A DNA stretch of 64,000 bases from the NCBI GenBank assembly GCA_030448125.1, contig JAUJNO010000002.1:61460-125459 (forward strand), written 5' to 3'. Below, piece after piece: positions 9,088 through 17,649 of this stretch. A program made the position numbers and the translations under genes. This stretch comes from Rubrobacteraceae bacterium. Its GTDB lineage: Bacteria > Actinomycetota > Rubrobacteria > Rubrobacterales > Rubrobacteraceae. The notes under the pieces are model-generated. The model saw nothing but the letters and a program-made list of their open reading frames with translations, did not search any database and had not been told where the DNA came from. The number at the start of each line of letters is the position of its first letter. Position 1 is the first letter of the stretch.

Positions 9088-9570
9088 CTAACCCCCGTAC
9101 TCCATCGGGGTGTCGAGGTCGGTGAGTATGTCGGCGGGGCGCTTGAGGCTGGCGGCGGCGACCTCGCCGAGGTAGATGGTGTGGTCGCCGGCCTCCATCG
9201 AGCCCACGACCCGGCACTCCAGGTGGGCGAAAGCTTCCTCGAAGAGCGGGGCGCCGGTCGCCTCGCCGGGCGTGTAGGGGGAGCCGCCAACCGTGCCGTC
9301 CTCGTGCGTCAGGGCTTCGGTGAACTTGCGGGCGAGGTCTTCCTGGGAGGTGTCGAGGAAGTTCAGGGAGAAGACGCCGCCGCTCTCGACCAGGTCGTGG
9401 GTGTGCTGGTCCTTCTTGACGGCCAGTATCACCTGCTGCGGCTCGAACGAGACCTGGGAGACCCAGCAGGTAGTGAAGCCGTTCGCCTCGCCGTTCGCCC
9501 CGATCACCCCCGTTATGTAGAACCCATAGGGGATGGTCTTCAGGACCTCGCTCCGTATCTGATCCTCCAC
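9088..9570 (-). CDS. Flavin reductase-like FMN-binding protein
   Basis: A 160-residue protein of the flavin reductase-like (split-barrel) family that reduces FMN/FAD with NAD(P)H, often for a partner monooxygenase. Blocks supporting this are TIPYGFYITGVIGANGEANG, FTTCWVSQVSFEPQQVILAV, SGGVFSLNFLDTSQEDLARKF and the later AHLECRVVGSMEAGDHTIYLGEV. GTG 9570 was chosen because AGGAG lies 6 nt upstream; the open frame extends 59 codons further with no family similarity. It is monocistronic here. The partner enzyme is unknown; the LLM oxidoreductase at 1.2 kb is a distant candidate only. Confidence 0.85.
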   Translation of the reverse strand: MEDQIRSEVLKTIPYGFYITGVIGANGEANGFTTCWVSQVSFEPQQVILAVKKDQHTHDLVESGGVFSLNFLDTSQEDLARKFTEALTHEDGTVGGSPYTPGEATGAPLFEEAFAHLECRVVGSMEAGDHTIYLGEVAAASLKRPADILTDLDTPMEYGG

Positions 9571-9678
9571 GCAAAGCTCCTTTGTCCTGCTTCGATGAGC
9601 CCCGAGTGTACAGGAAAATGATTCTGGTTGTATGATGCATTTTGATATTTCTAGGCCAAATAGATTACGGAGGTTGGG

Positions 9679-9995
9679 ATGGCGAGTGAGCGGGTCGGGA
9701 CGCACGAGGCGAAGACGCGCCTTTCGGAGTACGTCAACCGGGTCCATTATGGGGGGAGAGGAGCGTGATCTAACGCCACGGCAAGCCGGTCGCGGTGTTG
9801 GTCAGTATGGAGGATCTGGCCCGTCTGGAAGAATCTTCGTCCAAGAGCGTCGAGGAGAGGTACTGCGAGGCTTTGGAGAAGGCCGGCATCGAGGTGACTT
9901 ACCCGGACCCTGGTAAGTGGGTTTCGAGGAAACGCCGTTTGATCGAAGTCCAGGACAAGCCCCTGTCAGAGCAGAAAATCGAAGGCCGGCGCTGA
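9679..9995 (+). pseudogene. Phd/YefM-family antitoxin, frame-disrupted
   Basis: The start ATG 9679 has a GGAGG ribosome site and encodes a typical Phd/YefM N-terminus (VGTHEAKTRLSEYVNRV). The frame then breaks at a six-G run (9751-9756) and hits a TGA at 9766. The continuation RHGKPVAVLVSMEDLARLEE lies in another frame and is itself preceded by an in-frame TAA at 9771; restoring the expected sequence needs at least two indels. The C-terminal part runs to 9995. With the truncated toxin downstream this looks like genuine decay, though the G-run error resembles errors elsewhere in the window. Confidence 0.65.
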
Positions 9996-10005
9996 GCGAG
10001 GTCGG

Positions 10006-10378
10006 ATGGCCGTCTACTATCGAGCTTTACCTTAGCCGCATCGGCACGGTGGAGGTGGCCTCCGCCCTTTCGCGGAGAACGACGCTCGAAGGGACGCAAC
10101 CCGGGGAAGTCCCCTCAGCAATGAAGCGGTTACATGAGGACGTCCAGGGCCTTTATCGGATCAGCGAGTTCAGTATCGCGATGGCGGAACAGGCTATCGA
10201 AGTCGCCGAACGCTATCGCCTGCGAGCCTACGACTGTCTGCAACTCGCGGCCGCTCTGCTGCTCCAGGAGCAACGCGCGTCCTTCGAGCTTGCGTCCCTC
10301 GTTCTCGTATCCTCCGATGCCGAATCGAACGTCGCGGCCAGGAGCGAAAGGCTAAATATCGAAGACCCGGTGGGATAA
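10006..10378 (+). pseudogene. PIN-domain (VapC-like) toxin remnant
   Basis: ATG 10006 begins M-A-V-Y-Y, the usual VapC start, but the next residues jump into another frame at ELYLSRIGTVEVASALSRR. About 30 residues carrying the first catalytic Asp (LDTSALVKRY region) are missing. The rest matches a PIN domain: AEQAIEVAERYRLRAYDCLQLAAALLL and LVSSDAESNVAA, with the later acidic residues retained. Loss of the first Asp should abolish RNase activity. It sits 10 nt after the antitoxin remnant, the usual toxin-antitoxin order. Confidence 0.65.
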
Positions 10379-10502
10379 AGCCGTCAGCCTTCGGCCGTCA
10401 CTGACGTTCGGGAGCGATCGACCCGCGACACTTATAGTTGGTTGTGCAGGTCACTCGAAATGAGGGGTTGTCCGGCGAAGAGCAAAAAGCTGAAAGCTGG
10501 CG

Positions 10503-12125
10503 TCATAAACGCCCCGAACGCACGATGCCGATGAGGAGGGCGAGGCCGAGGAGGGCGGCGATTACGAAGCCCAGGAGGCCGAAGATGCTCACCCCCAGAA
10601 AGCGCGCGCCGCTCTCGCCGAAGATGCCCAGGAGCGACGAGCCTATGATGAGGGCGGCTATAAGGAGGGCGAAGACCAGCCGGTTGGCGAGGATGTCGAC
10701 CTTGGAGATGAGTTCGTCCAGCCCCCGGTGCCTGAAGACCACCTCGACCTCGCCGTCCTTCAACTCGTTGAGGAGGTTGTGGATCTGGCGCGGATACTCG
10801 GCGTACGTGTCGCCTTGCGCGAGCCTCCTCGCGGTGCGCGCCGCCACGTAGCGCGGGTCGCGGAACCGCGAGACGAGTTCCCCGGCCGCCTCCACCGCGC
10901 CCTTCGTCGCGGTCTCCGTCGCGTTCTGCTCGTCAGAGGCTCCAACCCTCCCCAACTTCTCGGCCTCAACCAGCGAGCCGAGCAAGTGGGCGATCTCCCC
11001 GGGCAGCACGGCGCCTCCTCGCCGGGCCGCTTCGAGACCGCGAGCCCGGATCTCCGCCAGAGAATGCTCGCTCCACAGCGGGCCGCCGAGAGAACCGAGA
11101 ACGTCGCGCAGCTCACGTTGGAGCACGCGGGCGTCGCGGGGGACCATACATCCGGCGAGCGGCAGGGCCCGCACGACGCCATCCACGTCCCCGCGCCGCA
11201 CCGCGGCCAGGACCTCCGCCACCCCCCGCAGCCTCTCCTGGTCCAGGGCGGACGCCTCCGTGGGGTCGGCCAGCCATACCTCCCCGTCTCCCAGCACGAA
11301 CCGCTCCGGCGCGAGGTCGGCGAAGAAGATCCCCTCCAGAATAGTCAGCCGCGCCAGCGCCTCCGACGCCTCCCGGTACCCCTGCGCCCCGAGCAACTCG
11401 ACCTCCGCGGGAGCCTCGAACGTCACGCACCGCCCCGTCGAGTAGCGCCGGTACACCTCCGGGACCCGCAAAGAGAACCCGTCCACCTCCCTCAAGCGCC
11501 GCGCGGTCTGGGCGGCGAAGAACATGTCCCTGCGCTGGGCGACGTACGCGGCGAACTCCCCGACGGCCGTCACCGGATCCAGCGGCAGCCCCTCGCCGCC
11601 CCTACGTCTCACCCTCCGGTGCATCACGTCCGCGACCGGCCGCATCGCCAGCAAGTCCCTGCGCACCCCCGAACGCCGCATCACCACGAGCGCCGGGCGC
11701 TCCCCCGGAAGCACCGCCCGGTGCGCCTGCGTGAGCACCCCCACTCGCGCCGGCGCCTCCCTGAACTCCACGAACAGCCGCTCCAGCGTATTCTCGAGCT
11801 CCCTCTCCACAAGCGCCCGCACCTCCGCGAAAGGCACCGGCGCTACCGGTACCGCCGCTCGCGCCAGCTCCGCCGTCACGTCCGGCGGCAGGACGTCGCC
11901 CCGGGCCGAGAGCACGCGCCCGAGCTCCACGAACGTCGGTCCCAACTCCTCCAGAGCGAGGCGCAGCCGCGTCCCGACCCTGCCCACGTCCCGCCCGCGG
12001 CGCCCCAGAAGGAACCCGCGGCCGAAGACGTAGCCGAACCCATAGCGCGCCCCTACCTGGGCGATCCTGGCCGCGCGCCTGGCCGGTCCCTCCGGAAGCC
12101 CCCGCGTAACGTTCTCCATCTCCAC
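10503..12125 (-). CDS. ABC1/UbiB-family protein with degenerate kinase motifs
   Basis: A 540-residue protein with UbiB/ABC1 architecture: N-terminal LGPTFVELGRVLSARGDVLP (the KxGQ region, residues 61-80), a kinase-like core and two C-terminal membrane helices (about 485-505 and 515-535). The motifs are eroded. The Ala-rich loop and AVK lysine read ALVVMRRSG, the catalytic HADPHPGN reads FADLAPER, and the metal-binding DFG reads ADP. It is therefore probably a pseudokinase derived from the UbiB family. TATGCT lies 6 nt before the GTG start, implying a leaderless mRNA. No quinone genes lie nearby. Family assignment is good, function unknown. Confidence 0.75.
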   Translation of the reverse strand: MEMENVTRGLPEGPARRAARIAQVGARYGFGYVFGRGFLLGRRGRDVGRVGTRLRLALEELGPTFVELGRVLSARGDVLPPDVTAELARAAVPVAPVPFAEVRALVERELENTLERLFVEFREAPARVGVLTQAHRAVLPGERPALVVMRRSGVRRDLLAMRPVADVMHRRVRRRGGEGLPLDPVTAVGEFAAYVAQRRDMFFAAQTARRLREVDGFSLRVPEVYRRYSTGRCVTFEAPAEVELLGAQGYREASEALARLTILEGIFFADLAPERFVLGDGEVWLADPTEASALDQERLRGVAEVLAAVRRGDVDGVVRALPLAGCMVPRDARVLQRELRDVLGSLGGPLWSEHSLAEIRARGLEAARRGGAVLPGEIAHLLGSLVEAEKLGRVGASDEQNATETATKGAVEAAGELVSRFRDPRYVAARTARRLAQGDTYAEYPRQIHNLLNELKDGEVEVVFRHRGLDELISKVDILANRLVFALLIAALIIGSSLLGIFGESGARFLGVSIFGLLGFVIAALLGLALLIGIVRSGRL

Positions 12126-12203
12126 GCAAAAAGCATAGCAGCTATCGGCGGTTGGCCATCTGGTCTTCGCAAAAACTGCTTCTCGGCGGTTTAAGGAGCA
12201 AAG

Positions 12204-12228
12204 AGCAGGCGCCCCGGAGGGGACGCCA
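12204..12228 (-). terminator. Possible terminator after the pilin gene
   Basis: On the minus strand a GC-rich hairpin (GGCGtCCCC / GGGGcGCC) lies directly after the pilin stop and is followed by TGCTCTTTGC, a weak U-rich tail. Confidence 0.4.
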
Positions 12229-12230
12229 GG

Positions 12231-12635
12231 CTAGGGCTGCTCTTGCACCCGGCCGTCGTTGGTGTTGAACGTATAGGTCGTATCGTCGTCGTCGTGCCTG
12301 GCGGTTGCCGCCCACTCCGTGGCGCTGTTGGTAGTGACGGCGCTGGATACGCGGTCGGTCTGGTTCCAGCCGTAGGTGGCCACGAGGGCGGCCTCCGTGC
12401 AGTTGGCGTACGATCCGTTGTTGTCGGCGGCGCAAGTGGTGGCGGCAGAGGCCCCGTTCCTAAGGTCGCTCTGCGCCGCTGCTTCCCGGGCACTCTCTCG
12501 TTGGTTGAGGAAAACCGGGATGGCGATGGCGGCGAGGATGCCGATTATGATCACGACGACCAGGAGCTCTATGAGTGTGAAGCCCTTCTCATCCTCCTGT
12601 GCTTTCTTCAGCCCGCGGGCGAAACGATACAGCAT
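12231..12635 (-). CDS. Type IV pilin (PilA-like major pilin)
   Basis: A 134-residue class III signal peptide protein. The prepilin peptidase site is EDEKG|FTLIELL, after an 18-residue charged leader, with the conserved Phe+1 and Glu+5, followed by a classic hydrophobic helix VVIIIGILAAIAIPVFL. The rest is a short globular domain with two cysteines (TTCAADN and NCTEAA) that could form the D-loop disulfide. The ribosome site AAAGGAG lies 6-7 nt upstream of ATG, and a TACAAT -10 is at 12666-12671. It is oriented away from the minor pilin genes at 13.6 kb; assembly ATPase and prepilin peptidase genes are not in this window. Confidence 0.9.
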   Translation of the reverse strand: MLYRFARGLKKAQEDEKGFTLIELLVVVIIIGILAAIAIPVFLNQRESAREAAAQSDLRNGASAATTCAADNNGSYANCTEAALVATYGWNQTDRVSSAVTTNSATEWAATARHDDDDTTYTFNTNDGRVQEQP

Positions 12636-12951
12636 GGTGTTCTCCTTTCCCTTTCCTTGCTGCCCATTGTACTTTCTGTCGTACTCTCGTACCTCCCGTT
12701 TCCTTTCGAGCTGGTCTTCCTTTCACGGTTCTTCCCAAAGTCTTCCTTCGGCGCCTACGCAGGCCCCGCCGTCTCCGGCTTACCGGAGGACCGTGCGGGC
12801 GTAGACGCGCTTACTGCGGCTCTTGGTCGTCGCGGCGGAAACCCATCATTTTCAACGGAAGTACCGGCGCGTCGGCGACCATCGCCGCACACTGGGACGA
12901 GGGTGCAGACTGCTAGAATAGGTCACCGGCGGTCAACGAAAGGGGAGTCTT
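12636..12951 (+). other. Non-coding spacer between divergent pilin and glyoxalase genes
   Basis: About 316 bases without a credible gene. It holds the pilin promoter (TACAAT on the minus strand at 12666-12671) and the glyoxalase promoter (extended -10 TGCTAGAAT at 12911-12919). The middle is pyrimidine-rich and shows no strong hairpin. Confidence 0.5.
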
Positions 12952-13332
12952 GTGAAGTACGTTCACACCTGCTACCGGGTTCTCGACCTCGACAGGAGCA
13001 TTGACTTCTACACCAACAAGCTCGGCCTCGAACTCGCTCGCAAGAGCCCCGTGGGTTCTGATGCCACGAACGCATTCCTAGCCGTCCCCGGCGACCCCGA
13101 ACCACGCCTCGAGCTCACCCTTAACCACGACCGCGAAGAGCCCTACGCTTTGGGCGAAGGCTACAGTCACGTTGCCTTTGCCGTCGAAGACCTCGACGCC
13201 CTCGCCGAGAGATTGGAGAAAGCCGGCGGCGTGGACTTCGAGAGCAAGCCGCACGCCATGAGTAGCGGCACGCGCATTTTCTTCGTCAAGGATCCCGACG
13301 GCTACCGCATAGAGTACATCGAGCGCAAGTAG
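12952..13332 (+). CDS. gloA: Glyoxalase I (lactoylglutathione lyase-like VOC protein)
   Basis: A 126-residue VOC-fold protein close in length and motifs to GloA, which isomerises the methylglyoxal-thiol hemithioacetal. The four metal ligands of glyoxalase I are in register: H5 (KYVHTCYRVLDLDRS), E54 (RLELTLNHD), H73 (YSHVAFAVED) and E121 (YRIEYIERK). GTG start with AAAGGGGAG upstream; an extended -10 (TGCTAGAAT) lies at 12911. Actinobacteria generally lack glutathione, so the thiol cofactor may differ. Single gene; a decayed fragment follows. Confidence 0.85.
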   Translation: MKYVHTCYRVLDLDRSIDFYTNKLGLELARKSPVGSDATNAFLAVPGDPEPRLELTLNHDREEPYALGEGYSHVAFAVEDLDALAERLEKAGGVDFESKPHAMSSGTRIFFVKDPDGYRIEYIERK

Positions 13333-13340
13333 GAGTCGCC

Positions 13341-13568
13341 GAAGGCGAGCGCGTCAAAGTCCTGACATCGCTGATCCGAAACGGTTTCGTCGGGGCGGAC
13401 GTCCTTATCTACGGCCTCGAAGAATACGAGAAGGGCAGCGAAGAAGCCGAGAGGGATGGGACGATCCTCTACGGACGGCATGGCCGAGGACACAAAAGCT
13501 CGGAGAAGTTTGGCCTCCGCTGTTCGCCCTCACCTGGTTGTGGACGACTGCTAGGCACGTTTTGGTAG
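13341..13568 (+). pseudogene. Possible remnant of a nucleotidyltransferase-domain gene
   Basis: An open stretch without a start codon encodes ADVLIYGLEEYEKGSEEAE and DGTILYG, which resembles the C-terminal end of MNT-type nucleotidyltransferase antitoxin domains. No ribosome site and no N-terminal GSxxxGxxxxxSD motif are present. It lies in the approximately 300-base gap between the glyoxalase and the minor pilin operon. Assignment is tentative. Confidence 0.25.
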
Positions 13569-13636
13569 ACGTTCTCTAAAGCGCAGCACGCGAAATGGCT
13601 AAAGACTTTCTGTTAACGAGCCAGTAGTATGGGACG

Positions 13637-14281
13637 ATGAGCTTATTGTGGCAAAGATCGAACGGCTTCTGGAAGCATGAGCGGGGCTTCACTCTACCCG
13701 AGCTTATGACGACCATCGCCATTCTGGGCATCCTTATCGCCATCGCCATAATTATCTGGCTCGGTATACTCGAGCGTCGTCGGGTAGATGCCGCCGCTAA
13801 CCAACTCGCCGCGGATATGCGGTTGGCGCACACCAGCGCGACCAACCAGCTGACGGACTGGCGGGTAGTGCTCTATCCGAACAAGGCCGACGAGGACGAC
13901 GGCGCGGATTATTACCTGGTCAAGCTCGCACAACCCCACGATGATGCTAGCCGCATACCGAGCACACCAGCGGTAGATCCAAACACTCCTCCCATCGCGC
14001 GTACCCTGCCCGCCAACGTCAAAATCATGGATCAGACATACGCATTGGGAGCAACTTCGGCGGGCGCACCTATAGTAGATGTCGGGGGCTCTCCTTACTA
14101 CCTGGACCTGAATAGGATCGTGGGAACTTCCGGTGATTTTCGCACCGTCGAGTTCAATTCCGACGGCACCGCCGTAGGTTACAACAGTCCGAGCGGGACC
14201 GCCAGGGTTACGATCGACGACGACCCGCAGCGCCAGGTTCGGTACGTCTCCGCTACTTCGAGAGTCAAGATTGTTCCTTAA
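13637..14281 (+). CDS. Minor pilin/pseudopilin, FimT/GspH-like
   Basis: A 214-residue class III signal peptide protein with the prepilin site KHERG|FTLPELM (Glu+5 present) and a hydrophobic helix TTIAILGILIAIAIIIW. The globular part fits the FimT/GspH group: a VDAAANQLAADMRLAHTSA segment immediately after the helix and a beta-rich C-terminus. TAGTAT lies exactly 6 nt upstream of ATG with no ribosome site, so the operon is probably transcribed leaderless from here. It overlaps the next pilin gene by 11 bases. These minor pilins probably prime or cap the pilus built from the PilA at 12.2 kb. Confidence 0.8.
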   Translation: MSLLWQRSNGFWKHERGFTLPELMTTIAILGILIAIAIIIWLGILERRRVDAAANQLAADMRLAHTSATNQLTDWRVVLYPNKADEDDGADYYLVKLAQPHDDASRIPSTPAVDPNTPPIARTLPANVKIMDQTYALGATSAGAPIVDVGGSPYYLDLNRIVGTSGDFRTVEFNSDGTAVGYNSPSGTARVTIDDDPQRQVRYVSATSRVKIVP

Positions 14282-14720
14282 GGTTCTGAGAACCGAATCC
14301 GGCTACTCGTTGTTGGAGGTGATGGTGGCCATTTTGCTTCTGGCCGTAGCCATCATTCCGATGGTCGGCATGTTCGACGCGGGCCTCAGGGCAGCCACAC
14401 AGGGCAGCGATTACGACAAGGCCCGGGCGCTGGCCAACAAGCAGCTGGAGACGGCGAAGAACCTTCCTTACCAAGACGCACGGGACAGTTTCCCGGTGGA
14501 CTCTTCCACTCCGGATGCCGCTACGGGAGTCTACGAATCTTCGGATCAGAACGATGCGGACTTCCCTGATTTTACGTACAGGGTACGCAAAGCCTACGTT
14601 AGGCTGGGAACAACGGATATTGTCGAGGACGCGAGCGCCCGGACTATGATGAGGGTGACCGTTACCGTGAATTGGGGCAGCGGCAAATCGTACAGTACGA
14701 CCGGCTTGGTCTCGAAATGA
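14271..14720 (+). CDS. Minor pilin, PilV/GspI-like
   Basis: A 149-residue prepilin-like protein: short leader, cleavage context TESG|YSLLEVMV with Glu+5, then AILLLAVAIIPMVGM. The segment DYDKARALANKQLETAKNL resembles PilV/GspI proteins. The TTG start overlaps the preceding gene and its stop overlaps the next ATG (ATGA), showing tight operon packing. It has no cysteines and a short beta-rich C-terminus. Confidence 0.75.
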   Translation: MFLKVLRTESGYSLLEVMVAILLLAVAIIPMVGMFDAGLRAATQGSDYDKARALANKQLETAKNLPYQDARDSFPVDSSTPDAATGVYESSDQNDADFPDFTYRVRKAYVRLGTTDIVEDASARTMMRVTVTVNWGSGKSYSTTGLVSK

Positions 14721-15385
14721 ACGTCAAGGTCAAACGGTTGTTGCACGAGGAGGGCGGCTTCACCCTCTCCGAATTGCTGGTCACCGTCATGATCATGACT
14801 ACGGTACTCTTCGCGCTGTACAGCATCTTCGACATGAGCATAAGGGTCTTCAGCTTCGGCAATGACAAGGTCGAAGCCGTCGAGAACGCCAGATTGGGCC
14901 TGGAGAAGGTGGAGCGGGAGCTGAGGGACGCTTATCCGTACGACAAAGCAGGCGGTGACACCAAGCTCTTCGCCGCCTGGACTCCCACCAAGGTCACTTT
15001 CGGGAACGAATTGACCGGAGATCGGAAGGTTCGGTGTCCTTCTCCGCCTCCTAACCCACCGCCGCAGTGTGAGGTCGTGAGCTACGACGTATACAGGCCC
15101 AGTGGTGGCTCCACTTACGCGCTGGGGAGGGCCAACTCGAGCGGCGGCGTCCGCCAGTCCGTGGCCGAGTACGTTAAATACGCCAACAGCACGGATACCG
15201 GACTGAGCTTCGAGTATTACGCCAGGGACGGAAGCGAGATAAATCCCTCCAGGCCCGCTCCCTATACCGAGGCCGACATAGCCAGAGTGCGGATTGAGCT
15301 AGACATAGAGGTAGACCGCGGAGCCTTGAGCCGCAGAACCCAGACACTTACGACCGACGTGGCCCTGAGGAATCGGGGCAGTTAG
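14717..15385 (+). CDS. Minor pilin, PilW/GspJ-like
   Basis: A 222-residue prepilin with leader ending LLHEEGG, then FTLSELLVTVMIMTTVLFALY (Glu+5 present). The GLEKVERELRDAYPY segment matches the PilW/GspJ pattern. A Pro-rich loop between two cysteines (CPSPPPNPPPQC) may be disulfide-closed. The ATG overlaps the previous stop by four bases; a longer frame upstream would add 15 residues that duplicate coding sequence of the previous gene, so I reject it. The next gene starts 1 nt after the stop. Confidence 0.8.
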   Translation: MNVKVKRLLHEEGGFTLSELLVTVMIMTTVLFALYSIFDMSIRVFSFGNDKVEAVENARLGLEKVERELRDAYPYDKAGGDTKLFAAWTPTKVTFGNELTGDRKVRCPSPPPNPPPQCEVVSYDVYRPSGGSTYALGRANSSGGVRQSVAEYVKYANSTDTGLSFEYYARDGSEINPSRPAPYTEADIARVRIELDIEVDRGALSRRTQTLTTDVALRNRGS

Positions 15386-15386
15386 C

Positions 15387-16724
15387 GTGTTACGGAGACT
15401 CGTAAAGGAAGAATCGGGTGTCGCGTTGGGGTTGGCCATCATAATGATCGTGCTCATCGGGGTGATGGGGGCAGGGCTCCTGGTCTTCGTGCGGAACGAC
15501 CTCGAGGCCGTGGTGGAGGTCAATCAGGGGCAGAAGGCCTTCAACCTCGCCGACGCCGGGATACAAGTCGCCAGAAGAGAACTGCTCTCGCAGCCCGCTG
15601 CCAACTTCTACGACGGCGACGGCGCCGATAACTCCGGGTGGGCTTACACCAGGCAAAGCGGCGCGCCGATCAAGACCTTAAACCTCGAAGAAGGCACGGT
15701 AACGGTAACGATCCAATACCTTCTCCCCTCGACGTCCAGACAAGTGGGGCAGGCGGATCACGCGCCGGAGCTTCTCCCTGATGGCCAGACCGATTACCCC
15801 GACGGCAGAGATTATTTCAAGATAACCTCGGAGGGACAGGCCGGGGAAGCCCGACGCAAAGTAGAGGCTATCTACTACACCGCCGATCTCGACATGCCCA
15901 AGGGATACTACACCCCAGGAAACATAGAACTCCAGGGTACAGCGGATGTAAACGACGTAAGCCTCTTTGCCGAGAGTGACGTTACACTTGCCGGCAGCGC
16001 CAGCGTGCGGGGCACGGACCGGGCTTACGGTGATTGGTACAACCCTCCTTTCAACGACAAACGCCGGGCGAGTACGTCGGCGGGAATCGGCGCGGGAGAA
16101 CAAATCGACGGAGACTCTACGTCGGACCTGGGCACGCGAGATTTCGATGCGAATACTTTCCCCCGGCTCGTGCTGAAAGATCCTCCAGACAATCCTAATC
16201 AGGGTAATAACGAGATATCTTTTCCCTTTGATTATCGGAGCCAGCCGGACATGGACTATTTGCGCGACGAAGCCATAAAGCAGGAAGAGGAGACGGGCCA
16301 GGATAACTACCGCCAGGTTTCCGGCGGCCAGCAACGCTTGCGTTCCTGGCCGGAGGACTCCACAGATAGAACGGTGGTGTTCGTAGAGTACACCGGCGAC
16401 GGAAACAATGAGGTGGTTTGGGAAGTGCCCGGCGCCTGTACCGACGACCCTCCAAAGAGAGGAACACTGGTGATAAGCAACGGTAACTTCGAGATGGAAC
16501 AGAACCAGGCGCTCTTCAGCGGCATCGTGGTAGTAAGGGGCGGCAGTTACGAAGAGGGTTCTTCCACGGATGCTGGAGAAGGATCGTGTATTGAAGGGTA
16601 CGTCAACGCGACGGGAACAATCACCATAGCCGGCAAGGTGCAGTCGTCTACACCAGCGAGCGAAGACGACCGTCCCGGCTTTTTCGACGTGAAGCTATGG
16701 AGCTGGCGGGAGCTATACGAGTAA
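15387..16724 (+). CDS. PilX-like pilus assembly protein
   Basis: A 445-residue protein beginning with a PilX-like N-terminus: a KEESG-VALGLAIIM leader/helix without the usual Glu+5, then QGQKAFNLADAGIQVARRELL. The remaining 380 residues are secreted and beta-rich, with an apparent right-handed-repeat character around NIELQGTADVNDVSLFAESDVTLAGSASVRG and again near FSGIVVVRGG, and a Gly/Ser/Thr-rich C-terminus. As the last gene of the four-gene pilin operon it probably forms the large tip subunit, comparable to PilX/GspK or PilY1-associated proteins. GTG start. Confidence 0.7.
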   Translation: MLRRLVKEESGVALGLAIIMIVLIGVMGAGLLVFVRNDLEAVVEVNQGQKAFNLADAGIQVARRELLSQPAANFYDGDGADNSGWAYTRQSGAPIKTLNLEEGTVTVTIQYLLPSTSRQVGQADHAPELLPDGQTDYPDGRDYFKITSEGQAGEARRKVEAIYYTADLDMPKGYYTPGNIELQGTADVNDVSLFAESDVTLAGSASVRGTDRAYGDWYNPPFNDKRRASTSAGIGAGEQIDGDSTSDLGTRDFDANTFPRLVLKDPPDNPNQGNNEISFPFDYRSQPDMDYLRDEAIKQEEETGQDNYRQVSGGQQRLRSWPEDSTDRTVVFVEYTGDGNNEVVWEVPGACTDDPPKRGTLVISNGNFEMEQNQALFSGIVVVRGGSYEEGSSTDAGEGSCIEGYVNATGTITIAGKVQSSTPASEDDRPGFFDVKLWSWRELYE

Positions 16725-16765
16725 GGTTACAGACGCTTCGCTTACGATCCTGGCGTCAGCCGGGG

Positions 16766-17425
16766 TTACCCTTTTTCGAAGCCGTCCGCTTCGATGAGAC
16801 CCTCTCGGATGGCGTAGAGGACGGCCTGGGTCCGGTCGTAGACGTGCAGCTTCTTGTAGATGTTGGAGACGTGGTTGCGGACGGTCTTCTCTGAGATGTC
16901 GAGGTCGCGGGCTATCTGCTTGTTGCCCAGGCCGCGAGCAAAGGCGGTTATGACCTCCAGCTCGCGATTGGTGAGGGTGGGAGGGGAGGGCTCCTCTTCT
17001 TGGTCGACCTCCTCGAAGGCGAGGAGCATCTTGCGGGCGATCTCGGGGGCCATGATGGTGTCGCCAGCGTGCACGGTCCTTATGGCCCTGGAGAGGTCCT
17101 CGGGAGTGCAGTCTTTCAGGAGGTAGCCGGTGGCGCCGGCTTTTATGCCCTGGAAGACGTGAACGTCGTCGGCGTGTATGGTGAGGATGAGGATCTTCGC
17201 GTTGGGGAGGAGGTCCCGGATCTTGCCGGTCGCCGTAACGCCGTCCATGACGGGCATGTTGATGTCCATGAGGATGACGTCCGGACGCAGCTCCGCGCAC
17301 ATCTTGACGCCGCTCTCCCCGTCGTGGGCCACGCTGACCACCTCCATCCCCTCCTGCGCCCCAACGATCCGCCCGAGACCGTCCGTAAAGAGAGGTTGAT
17401 CGTCTACTATGGCAACCCGGATCAC
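16766..17425 (-). CDS. NarL/LuxR-type response regulator
   Basis: A 219-residue two-domain regulator. The receiver domain (1-120) has acidic D8/D9, phospho-acceptor D54 in VILMDINMP, T82 in ILTIHADD and K104 in YLLKD. The C-terminal LuxR helix-turn-helix starts near residue 150 (LTNRELEVITAFARGLGNKQIARDLDISEKTVRNHVSNIYKKL). An acidic linker (EEVDQEEEPSPP) joins them. No histidine kinase gene is adjacent, so the cognate sensor is elsewhere. It is convergent with the pilin operon; a link between them is only positional. Confidence 0.92.
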   Translation of the reverse strand: MIRVAIVDDQPLFTDGLGRIVGAQEGMEVVSVAHDGESGVKMCAELRPDVILMDINMPVMDGVTATGKIRDLLPNAKILILTIHADDVHVFQGIKAGATGYLLKDCTPEDLSRAIRTVHAGDTIMAPEIARKMLLAFEEVDQEEEPSPPTLTNRELEVITAFARGLGNKQIARDLDISEKTVRNHVSNIYKKLHVYDRTQAVLYAIREGLIEADGFEKG

Positions 17426-17604
17426 CGTCTGTACCCCCGCCGCTTTTGTGCAACCTTCCCGTTACCGCGGAACTTTACCATTGTTAGCTGTCAGCCGTCA
17501 GCAGCGGAGCCCGTCGCGGCTACACGAACACAAACCGATCCGTTCCTCGGCTCTGCTCGAACGGGGCACCGCGGCGTTCGTCCTATATCGGCCCGATGCA
17601 CGGA

Positions 17605-17634
17605 GCCGTCGGTATCAAGGGTCTTACCGACGGC
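17605..17634. repeat. 10-bp perfect inverted repeat
   Basis: GCCGTCGGTA and TACCGACGGC separated by 10 nt form a strong hairpin downstream of the VOC gene. There is no T-tract on either side, so it may be a rho-assisted terminator or mRNA-stabilising hairpin. Confidence 0.5.
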
Positions 17635-17649
17635 CGAGAGTTGAAAGCT

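Noticed and set aside
12243..13004. 253-codon open frame on the plus strand across the pilin gene
   Set aside because: It is the complement of a clear prepilin with ribosome site and signal sequence; composition is typical of antisense GC-rich shadow frames.
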